A stretch of DNA of 64,000 nucleotides from Spirodela intermedia (lineage: Eukaryota; Streptophyta; Magnoliopsida; Alismatales; Araceae). Each line of letters opens with the position of its first letter. Position 1 is the first letter of the stretch. Shown here piece after piece: positions 36,240-45,205 of the stretch. The stretch spans positions 1,272,501 to 1,336,500 of the forward strand of contig LR746275.1 of NCBI GenBank assembly GCA_902729315.2, written 5' to 3'. A model generated the notes under the pieces. That model saw only the letters and a program-made list of their open reading frames with translations, was not told the DNA's origin and searched no databases. The position numbers and the translations under genes are program-made.

Positions 36240-36295
36240 GATGAGAGGGAAGAGGGAGAAGGAGAGGGAGAGGGAGAGGGAGAGGGAGCGATGGC
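36240..36295. repeat. GGGAGA-type short tandem repeat upstream of CHLH
   Basis: Repeated GAGGGA units, pyrimidine-rich (TCCCTC) on the CHLH strand, 80-130 bp upstream of the ATG and probably in the leader. Confidence 0.8.
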
Positions 36296-37726
36296 TTCTG
36301 TACAAGCCCGGCTTCCACTAAACTGTAAGAGAAGTGCCCGGCGGTGGTGTTTATTGGGGCGGAGGCGGCGACTGGCTCCTGCTAGTGTGTGGCTCTCTGA
36401 GCCCTACAGGGGGGAGGAGAGAGAAAACAGAGGAGGTGGGAGACCAGCGATTCTCCCTGTCGACGGCCACCGCCGCACTGGTGGTCATCCAGAGATCCAC
36501 GTGGACCTGACGGCAACGGCGGAGACGGCAGCGCCCCCCTTCACCCTCCCCCTCTGTGGGGGATTTTTCTCTCGCTTTTTCCTTCCCACCCGGCCAGAAC
36601 TTCTCCGTCTGGTAGTGGCCGGGAACGAGTGGCCGGAGAGCGAGCTCTGCGGATTTTGGGGGCCCCGGCGATGCAGCCTCTCGCCCTCCCATTGGCCGCC
36701 GCGGATTGCCCTCTCAGAGGACGGGGATTCCCACCGGATCACGGGCTCCGCCGCAGCGAGGGGCAGAAGCGCCACTTCCTCCGGTGGTCCTTCCTCCCCA
36801 AGTTGAGATCTTTCTCCCGACGAGTGGATGGCGCCACTGGATCCCGCCACCGCCGCAGCATCAGACGACGGATATTTTCTTCCCCACCGGTGTCGCTCCG
36901 CCACTCGCCGTCCACAGGCCGCGATATTAATCAAATCAAGGGGCTTATGGTGGTGAAATAACAGGTTTACCCTCGTACCTTGCGGCCTTTTTGGCCACTC
37001 CTTGCCGGTGACGACGACGTGGACGAATCGGGCCCAGGGAGACGTCATCTACCCGTATTTCCTCGTCAGTTTTGCAACACCAACTTAGACTGGCACCCAC
37101 CCTGAAATGGGGACGGCCCACCCATAAACTTTCCGGGCCGATCTCGGCCCTGTTCGACAGTAAGATCCTCTGGGCCGGGCCAGAACCCATTTCTCGGCCC
37201 TTTCAGGACTGACCCCCCTACCCCCTGAAGAAGCAGTCTACTGCACCGGTCAACTCATCAACGCTCTCCATCTCTCTCTCTCTCCTCCCGTTGCTGTAGT
37301 TAACTGATAGAGCCACGTGGCTTTGAGAAAGACGGCTGAGCCCAACAGCACCATAAACGGAGTCGCCTTAAAAATATGCGGATATACACACTTCGCATTA
37401 CTATTACCCATGTCTCGAATGGATTAAAAGATTTTATTATTAGATTAATTAAACTATTTTTTTAATAAAGTCGGATAAATTCGGCTGTTAGTGAGGGTCA
37501 ACCCCCATCTCTAGCTCGCCGGATATTATCTTAACAGAATAAGTCCACTGTGTTGGTCAACGACATGATAAATGCAAAGCTGATAATATAAACCAGCGGT
37601 ATCGGGGGGTTTCAGTAGACGGGGGAGGACTGCCGCCGTGAGGTGGGCAAGAGCTCGTCCATGGCGGGGGGCCATGGGCGGGGGAGATTTCCTTCCATTA
37701 GTGGCGTCCCGTCGAGGAGTTGACTA
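36296..37726. other. CHLH upstream region and patatin 3' flank
   Basis: No gene is recognised. The left part (to about 36920) is GC-rich with chance open frames; the right part is AT-rich around 37380-37480. It contains a perfect palindromic G-box at 37312-37321 and a CT microsatellite near 37270. Confidence 0.55.
37312..37321. promoter_or_regulatory. Palindromic G-box GCCACGTGGC
   Basis: A 10-bp perfect palindrome around CACGTG, about 1.15 kb upstream of the CHLH start. G-boxes bind HY5/PIF-class factors in light-regulated chlorophyll genes; the assignment to CHLH is inference by proximity. Confidence 0.45.
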
Positions 37727-38988
37727 TCAAGGCTCGGCTCCGCCGCCAGCGTCCGACTTGTTCCGCTGCTCCGCCGCCGTGGTTCCCGAGCGGAGAAGCC
37801 AGCGGCGGACGAATTCCTCCATCCTCTCCCCGTTGGTCAGCGCTGACAGTCGCTTCCCCCCCAGAGGCAGCGATTCCACGCCCCTCTCCCTCATGATCCT
37901 CTCTCCGAGCCTCTTCAGCCCCTCCTCCGTCAGCTTCCCCTCCTCCTCCTCCGCCGCCCCTGGCGAGTCGTTGACCTGATAAACCAGAGGAAGAGAGGAG
38001 CTCAGCGATGGGGGTAAGCCTTTCCAGTTGATCATGTTCCCTTCTGAAGTACCTGGATGCGGAGGTAGCCGTCGGCGTTTCCCGGGAAGGCGTTGACGAG
38101 GATCTGGTCAACGGCGTCGGAGAGCCCCTCCATGACGATCTCCATCTCTGCGACCCGCGGAGGCCAGCGACGGCTCCGCCGCTTGCCTCCGCTGCCCAGG
38201 GACAGCAGGATGAGGTCCTCCACGCGGCCAACGGAGGGGAAGTCGGCCTTGTTGTGGAGGACGTGGGTGACGGCCGCCGAGGCGGGGTTGCTAATGGCGA
38301 GGCCGCCGTCGACGGCCTGGCAGACCGTCGCCCCGTCGACGGAGGCCACGTTGAAGGGCTCGAAGAGCCCTGGTGTGGCCGACGTGGCGCGGCAGACCTT
38401 CCAGAGCTCGAAGTCCAGCGCCGGTGACTCTCCGGCGCCGGCGCCTGAGAAGACGAAGGGAGCGCCGCTGAGGAGGTCATAGCAGGGCACCAGCAGCGGC
38501 TTCACGGTGTCCCTCAGAGTGAGTGATCCCAGCGCGGCACGAAGGACGGTCTCCAGGCTCCGCGCAGAGAACATGCGCCGCATCCGGCGGCGGCGGAAAA
38601 TGCTCCACCGGGGCTTCTCGGGGAGATCGATCCGGAGCAGCTCCGCCGCTGCGCGGGCGGAGAGGGGACCGCGGCATTCCATAGACGCCGTTAAGAGAAC
38701 GGCGAGGACGCCACCGGTGCCGGTGCCGGCCACGAGGTCGAAGAAGTCGGCAATGCGGGCCTCTGGGTCGCCGGTGGCCGCCTGAAGGAGCTGCTCGAGG
38801 TGTACGAGCGAGGCGAGGGCGGTGGCGAGGGCCGGGAAGCCGCAGCCGCCGTCGATGCTGAGGATTCTGGTTTTCCTCCGCTGCTGCTGCGGCGGCGGGA
38901 ACTTGAATGAGCCGTCGCCGACGTCGTGGACCAGCCACTGCCGTTCCAGAACGGAGAAGATCCTCAGGGTCAGCTCTGTCAACTCCAT
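37727..38988 (-). CDS. Patatin-like phospholipase, pPLAIII class
   Basis: Patatin-domain acyl hydrolase acting on membrane lipids. Two exons join in frame: 38988-38053 and 37975-37727 (stop TGA at 37729-37727), giving 394 residues, the usual length of plant patatin-like group III. The oxyanion block DGGCG is at residues 46-50 after ILSI. The nucleophile elbow reads AGTGTGG (GTGTG at 88-92), with no serine in the GxSxG position; this substitution is the known hallmark of pPLAIII proteins. The second catalytic block VDGGLAISNP is at 226-235. It ends with a Glu-rich then Arg-rich tail (FVRRWLLRSG). The intron is GT-AG. The first exon is extremely GC-rich, so the antisense frames there are shadows. 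Which pPLAIII paralog it is cannot be said. Confidence 0.9.
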
Positions 38989-39479
38989 CTCTTGCGCTGG
39001 AGATCGTTACTGGCTGGCGAGGGGTATTCGCAGCTGAATATCCAAGGAAGGAAGAAAGGGGAAGGGGGAGCTGCTGGAGTAGAAGCAATGGCGACGACAG
39101 AGAGTGAGTTGGCCTGGCGGCATAGCACCCGGGGGCAAACCCGTGACCAGAGATAAATCCACACCCCACCTCCCCCCGCGGACTTGCAGCACACAGAGAC
39201 AGAGAGAGAGGAATAGAGGATGGGGCACAGAGAAAAATGACAGTGGGAGGAGGTTAGAGAGAGATGGGAATGACGACGAGAGATTTTGGGGGGACGGGGG
39301 GCGCGGAGGGGAGTCTGAGAGAGTGGTTGCCGGAGCCAGAGAGCCAAGAAATGGATGTATGCGCTGTTTGCATGCATGCTGCGGGAAATGTTCGCTCACG
39401 CCATGTTACGCGCCGCCATTAAAGCCGCCTCCTCTGTCATTTTCCTCTGTACTCCTCTCGCCCCCCACCCCCCAACGAA

Positions 39480-39752
39480 AACTCTCTCTCTCTCAATATG
39501 GATATATGTTTAAAAACTCTTTCTCCTCTCTCTCTCTCTAGTCTGTTTATACATATATGTGCATATATCTGTTAAAAAACTCTCTCCTCCTCTCTCTCTC
39601 TCTAGATATGTGCAGCCAGGACTGGCAGTAATAAATGCTTAGTATTAACTCCCTCTCTCCCTCTCTCTCCCCCTGCCTCCCTCTCTCATGCCTAAATATG
39701 TGCACCCGGACCAGTGACAGCCTGATAAATTCTCAATATTGACTCCCTCACT

Positions 39753-39758
<6 letters not shown>
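39480..39758. repeat. Degenerate CT-rich tandem units of about 90-110 bp
   Basis: Two related units are visible by eye: one from about 39606 (ATGTGCAGCCAGGACTGGCAG, AATAAATGCTTAGTATTAACTCCC) and one from about 39698 (ATGTGCACCCGGACCAGTGACAG, ATAAATTCTCAATATTGACTCCC), each running into CCCTCTCT arrays. A more diverged pair with TATATGT and AAAACTCT lies at 39500-39600. Confidence 0.65.

Positions 39759-39830
<72 letters not shown>
39759..39830. repeat. Compound (CT)n-(CTAT)n microsatellite
   Basis: About 18 CT units pass directly into about 9 CTAT units, in the divergent promoter region. Confidence 0.95.
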
Positions 39831-40727
39831 GCATGTGTAGCTAGCCCCCAGCGATCGTAAAACATTCTCTCCTCAATCACATTCCATCGGGCTTCTCTAT
39901 ATATACTCGGATCATGCGGTACAAATGTAATTTTCCTGAATGTCATATTTTCTTACCTCACTACCTCGCAGGTGTGAATGTCATTGACTGGTCTATTGAG
40001 GTTCTATTAGTAAAACACCATTTTATTCTCTCCTCGCGGGGTGTCGGTCCCACCGTCGCCACGTAGACGTCGTCGTCGAGGCCCTCTGTAACGGTATAGA
40101 GAGAAGAGGGGGGCCACCAGCGCATTGCCAGCTCGGACGAGGTTTGGTTGTTGTCGACACCTCCACACGTGCGATCACGCTCGTAAGATGCATTTTCTGC
40201 CGATGATTTTTTTTACTTTCCCTTCAAAAATATTTTAAGTGAGGAAAAAAATAATTTATGAATTTATAATTAAGTCACAACTATTTATGAGAAATTAAAA
40301 AAGGAAAACATTGGGCGCAAATGACGTGTTCACCCTCAACTAAGAAGGAACGATGTATCCGTTTGGCGGGGCCCACTCTGACATTTTGCGAAGTTCGTTG
40401 GTTTGAACGTCAATCATTGGTGGGGCTGATCTTAACTCTGGGATTATTTTATAATATATCCGGTTTTGGGGGTTTTTTACACATGTAATCCACTACCACC
40501 CGATCTGGATCAAGATCAACGGTGTATAATCAATCCTTCCGGGCGACCCGGTTGGAGGAGGGAAAATTCTAGAGGCGATTCGTGCTGCGCCAGATATCTG
40601 TTGGGCCCCCCCACTCGAGCCATCGGATAAAACGTCTGAGCGATGTTGAGAGAGAGAGAGACGACGTTACATTCTCAGATCAAATTGAAAAGTTCCCGCC
40701 ACAGAGAGGGAGTGAGGAGGACTGGAG

Positions 40728-42537
40728 ATGGTGGCAGGAGGAACAGGACGAAGGAATCTCTCCTCCCCGGACGAACGCTCCGCCGCCGCCGGTCTCCTCC
40801 TCCTCACATCGTCTCCCAGCGCCGCCCCTTCCTCCGCCTCATCCTCTGCTTCGAGGTCGTCCGCTTCCTCCGGCTCCGCCGTGGCCGTCAGGTGATCGCA
40901 CCTCCTGTATTTGTTTCTCACAGGCGTGTAGTGGCCTTTCGCTTCTTCTCACGATGAGGTTATAATGTGTTTCCGCAGCAAGGGATTCTGGTTTCATTGC
41001 CATGCCGGAGTCGACTCGGTTGAGGAGCAATGTCCGTCCTCTTCTTCGACCTCGTCGTCTCCTTTGGCTCCATTTTCATCGTCCTCCTGTGTCTCGGATT
41101 CCGCTCATGAGATCGCCGCTGGTGCTGTTGGCGCCGAGTTCCAGGCGGATCCCCTGCGTCTTCTCGCTTTGGCAGCTCGCTGCCTCGACATCAAGCGTAA
41201 AGTAAGCGAAGCTTATTCATCGAGCTGTTTCTGAATTGGTTCCGATCTACATCTGTCTTGTCTTTCGCTGCTTTATGACTGTGTTTCATTCTGTTGGATA
41301 TCTGACCATTGTCGGATGGAGATCTCTGTTTCTTTTTATCTGGATCACTGGCACGGGTACGGTTATGGAGAAGGAAACTTAGTAGAGCTGTAGGAATATG
41401 AGGATATTGGATCAAATCCTCTTCACTCTTATCCAGCTTTCCAATTGTTGAAACCTCCTCGGAATGCAAATTCCTTTTGCTCTAACTGCTTCAGGTCCGA
41501 TGCGTCTCCTGAGCAAGGCATCGGACCCTGTTCTACACATGTTTCACACTACTTTTCAGATCTGCATCGCATTTGCGTTCCTAGGCTCTCTAGTGTCGCG
41601 AGTTTACATATTTCGCCGCTAATTGGATAATTCAGTTTTCACTGAACCAATTGATCAGGTCGTGAGGAAGGCTCGTTCTGCGGTCGTCTATGGCAGCATC
41701 AGTAAGAAGAGCTCTGCTAACAATGAGTGTCGGACTCCTAAACAGAATGGGAAACAGAATCAGGAAGAAGATCCGTTCCCCTCCTGCCTGTCTAGCACCT
41801 CCACTGCCGCTTTGGCCATCGGAAGCATTCCCACCACCAGCTCCAGCTTATCCGGATCACCCTCCTCTGGGGCCGCGACCAGCAGCAGCCATCGCGGCGT
41901 TCAGGTCTCCCAGAAACTTCCTCCCAGCAGCCCTGTGAGTGCGATTAGTGGGCGTGCGTCCTTCAGCTCTAACGGCGGGAAGCGAATAGTGATGAGGATG
42001 AGGCGGGTGGCGGGGGAGTACGTCCTGGTGGACGGTTCGGGGAACGGCACCGTGATTTGCCGCAGCAACGGCGTGCGGAGGCGTGCAGAGGCCATACTGG
42101 ACTTCCTCTGGGAGAAGGGATGCACTTCTGAGGTCAAGATCCGGGCGGTTCTCGGCGACAGCCCTGATACAAGCAAGGCTCTTCGCATGTCAGTACAGTA
42201 ATCATCATTCCCCTACATCTAGCCGCCCGTCCAACTGGGGGATCCATCCTAACTACCCTTTTCTTCTTCTGCCCTGTCTTGTCTTATAAAATTCGCATCG
42301 GCACACAATGTTGTTCTATTTTCTGAAGTCCTCGTCCGTGGTCTTGGATTTCTCCGCAGGCTTGTGAAGCTCGACCAAGTGAAACGTTCCGGAACTGGCG
42401 GTCGCCAGAATCCCTTCCTCTACTGGGTAATTATCACAAGCCTTCGAAAATTGCTGCCCTGCTCATCGTCTTTTATTTTATTGGGTTTCTTGTGGTCATC
42501 TCAGGTCTCGGAATCAGTAGACGGGCACACCATCTGA
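40728..42537 (+). CDS. Uncharacterised protein, winged-helix-like C-terminus
   Basis: Five exons join in frame: 40728-40891, 40979-41201, 41659-42188, 42360-42426 and 42505-42537, giving 338 residues; all introns are GT-AG. Residues 1-54 are Ser/Ala-rich and low complexity. Exon 2 has FWFHCHAGVDS and ends RLLALAARCLDIKRK, probably helical. Exon 3 starts VVRKARSAVVYGSI, then a Ser-rich linker, then KRIVMRMRRVAGEYVLVDGSG. Residues about 270-328 (AEAILDFLWEKGC, EVKIRAVLGDSPDTSKALRM, LVKLDQVKRSGTGGRQNPF) read as helix, helix, recognition helix and a Gly-rich wing, so a winged-helix fold is my inference. I do not recognise a named family. The last exon (10 residues) is the least certain; reading on past 42426 would give another end. 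Confidence 0.72.
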
Positions 42538-43039
42538 CCTTCGACTCACAGCTTTGCTCGAAGCATTCGTCCCCCCAACCTCCATTTCAACAAAAGTTAG
42601 CGAGAAACCAAACGTATATATCACACATACGTTACCGCGTCCGTAGGCCCGTTTTCCATAGTCGCCGGCTTCACCGATCTCAAGAGGCTTGGAATGCACA
42701 GTCGTTTCTTCTATGGAATCTTGGGAAGCTTCAAATAATAATGAATACCAAGGACAGGCTCATTTTCATCTCCTGCCCCACAATTTGAATAGCAACAAAA
42801 ATATATCTACTTTTACATTCATTAAATATGTGATCAAGGAGAGATAGAGAGAGAATAAGTATAAAATTACTGCTTTCCTTATTTGATCGATGCGTTATGC
42901 CTCCCCAATTTTTCTCTGTTTCAAACGAGAGAAGAGAAGAGAACTGAACAAACCCCGTTGTACATGTCGTCATCAAGGAGTTGCTTGCAGACGAGGAGTT
43001 GACGATGCAGCTCAACTACCTACGAGACGAAGGTTTTTA
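42538..43039. other. Intergenic between two convergent genes
   Basis: 3' flanks of the winged-helix gene (plus) and TANGLED1 (minus). No gene is recognised. Confidence 0.6.
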
Positions 43040-44257
43040 TCAAGCAGCTGATCTTCCTCTTCCTCGTCTTGCTCCAATGGGCGTTGCTTCTCTTTTTGAA
43101 GCCCCACTTCTCAGTGGGGACATGGCGACCAACCGGCTGGCCAGCCTCGATGGGGAGAAGGACCGTCTCAGCCTGGCCACAACTGCCATCTTGGGTCTTG
43201 AAGAGCTTGGAAGCCTCAACGGAGACAACGACGCCGGCTGCGAGCTCTTCACCCTCACCTGCAACCTCGCCGCCGTGGGAGGAGACTTAATGAGGAACTT
43301 ATGCGGCGGGCCCTGCCTCAACCTCGCCGCGATCACCGGAGATCCCGTCTTGGAGAACCTGTGGTGGTGGGAGGACGGCGAGGAGAAGACCGGGTTGGGG
43401 AAGAGCACTGCCTTCTTCGCCCACGGCCTGCTCTTAGGGGAGACCCGCTGGGCGGCGACGGCCACCGGCCGCCGCCCGGTGCCCTCCCTCCAGTTCGGAG
43501 GCGACGCCGGCTTGAAGCTGATGCGGGCCCGTGCCCGCCGGACTGGCGGCGATCGGGACGACGATCCCACCAGAGACTGCTTCTCCCTCGTCCGCCTGGC
43601 CCTCAGCTCTGTGATCTCTCCCGCAGACTTCCGGCGGCCGGCCACCGGGGTCCTGGGATCCGTCGAGACGGCTACGGCGGTGGCGGTGGCCACCCTTCTA
43701 GTGCTCGGCTTTGCGGCAACGACGACCACGTCCTTGGCGAATCGGCTGGCCTGGAGAACCTCACTGATCGTCTCCCCCAGCAGCATCGCCGGCAGAGACA
43801 TCCGCCGCCACTCGCCGGTCTTCTCTGGCAATCTACCGGCCGACGATCCCCTTGCGGCAGCATTCTTCATTCTTCAGGTAAGCAAGCACACAAGATCTTC
43901 GTCAGTGATTGCAGGGTGGGAGATAACGGCGGAGAGATCGGGATGTGACGCTGACCTCTGGGTCTCCTGCTTGCACCTGAGGCTGGTGCGTAGATACCCT
44001 CTTGTGCTGCGCGGGCTGAGGCTTGCGCCGGCCACCATCTTGTTCCCACCGGTGACCGTGTACTGGAGCTCCTGCAGCCGAGCGACGCACTTCTCCACCT
44101 AAACCGCGGGGTGAGATTCTTGCAGAGAAGGAGCCAAGCAGAGGGCACAGGTGAGGGGATTTACCTTCTTCACGGTCTCCCTCACAACAGAGGGGCTGAC
44201 GGCCACCGCCGCCGCCGCCCGTCTCTTCTCCTTGCTCGCCGGCGTCCTAGCCACCAT
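43040..44257 (-). CDS. TAN1: TANGLED1, division-plane microtubule-binding protein
   Basis: TANGLED1 marks the preprophase band and cortical division site and guides the phragmoplast in plant cells. Three exons join in frame: 44257-44165, 44098-43956 and 43871-43040, giving 355 residues; introns are GT-AG. Exon 1 is [13 protein letters not shown]...[11 protein letters not shown]. Exon 2 carries [18 protein letters not shown] and [20 protein letters not shown], the most conserved part of the family. Exon 3 carries [23 protein letters not shown], then [37 protein letters not shown] and [14 protein letters not shown]. The protein is very basic, as expected for microtubule binding. It is nearer in length to maize TAN1 (about 378) than to the Arabidopsis protein (over 450); the C-terminus after RLVAMSPLR is divergent, and a further exon is not excluded. 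A CT tract lies in the leader. Confidence 0.9.
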
Positions 44258-44735
44258 TTTCGTCTCTGCTCTCCGTCGATCGGACTACTTTTCTTCCCCC
44301 ATTCTCTCTCTCGCTCTCTCTCTCTCTCTCTCCCTGAAAGGTTTTTACTGCGGGGGAAGAAGACCTGGGAGGGCACGGGACAGCTCAGACCGCTCCAGAG
44401 TTTGAAAGATGGGGGTTTGGCCTGCGGGATCTGTGGGACGCTCGTGGCCTTAACGGTCGAATCCACGGACTTTCAAAGCGCCAACGGCTACTCTCTCTCG
44501 TCCCCACCCAGACCCGGAAAATTTTATTAATTTGCTCGGTCTGGTCGGTGGGAGGATACCGACGGGCTTTCTTCGCCTCGGTCTTCCGTCATCGGACGGC
44601 GGAGAGTGGTCTATCAGGAAAAGGAGCCAGATCTCCGACCGTTCGAAGGATCCACCGCACATAATTAATATCCGCACCAGAAAATCTTCTAGAAATAACA
44701 GGAAGCGAATGGCATTACCCAGGTGGCATGGGTAT

Positions 44736-44743
44736 CCACGTGG
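44736..44743. promoter_or_regulatory. G-box CCACGTGG
   Basis: Palindromic G-box, about 480 bp upstream of TAN1 and 470 bp upstream of the carboxypeptidase gene, so it could serve either. Confidence 0.4.
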
Positions 44744-44992
44744 CAATATTTTTCAATATACCCATAAGACACTAAATATATACACAAACCCCTCACAAGT
44801 AAATAATTCGTACAACGCTCCACCTGCACTCATAAGCTCACATCCCACGAGGGGGGGAGGGGGTAAACGTCCTTTGACTTTACACCCTCTCCCCGCCCTC
44901 CCCGGTGAAACCATCGCGATCATATTAATTCCCCATTGAATGTTATACGGCCGTTCCCCTCGCCATGCTAATGGATGCTAGCGGCTGCTCTC

Positions 44993-44998
44993 TATAAA
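44993..44998 (+). promoter_or_regulatory. TATA box of the carboxypeptidase gene
   Basis: TATAAA in CTCTCTATAAACC, 213 bp upstream of the main ATG and 87 bp upstream of the uORF ATG. Confidence 0.55.
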
Positions 44999-45079
44999 CC
45001 CATGTGAGGAGGCCCGTCGTTTACTTCTTCCCAGTCAACGCCACTAGCACCGCTCTCCGATTCGACAGAAGGGGAAGGA

Positions 45080-45187
45080 ATGGCTCCAATTCCGGCTAGA
45101 TTCCTGATCGTCTGGCCTTTACTATCTTCACAGAGGAGCTTCTTACGATGCCAGGGGCCTTCTGAACACAAGGTGAAGCGGGTGTAG
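45080..45187 (+). CDS. Upstream ORF, 35 codons, in carboxypeptidase leader
   Basis: Starts MAPIPARFLIVWPL and stops at TAG 45185-45187, 18 bp before the main ATG at 45206. Its ATG has G at -3 and G at +4, a favourable context. It is not in frame with the main ORF (45206-45080=126 is divisible by three, but the TAG separates them), so it cannot extend the protein. The peptide has a short hydrophobic stretch. No homology is known to me; whether it is translated is inference. Confidence 0.5.
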   Translation: MAPIPARFLIVWPLLSSQRSFLRCQGPSEHKVKRV

Positions 45188-45205
45188 CCTCGGAGGAGGA
45201 AGAGG

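Larger units (their letters stand above)
38989..40727. other. Divergent promoter region, patatin and winged-helix genes
   Basis: The two flanking genes point away from each other, so this 1.7-kb interval holds both promoters. It contains CT-rich arrays at 39480-39830 and AT-rich DNA at 40200-40310. No gene is recognised. Confidence 0.55.
44258..45205. other. Divergent promoter region, TAN1 and carboxypeptidase
   Basis: A 0.95-kb head-to-head interval. It contains a CT/GA tract at 44302-44332 (TAN1 leader), a CCACGTGG G-box at 44736-44743, a TATA box at 44993-44998 for the plus-strand gene and a uORF at 45080-45187. Confidence 0.6.

Noticed and set aside
39104-39541. Open frames upstream of the patatin gene
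   Set aside because: GC- and CT-rich leader sequence with no family motif.
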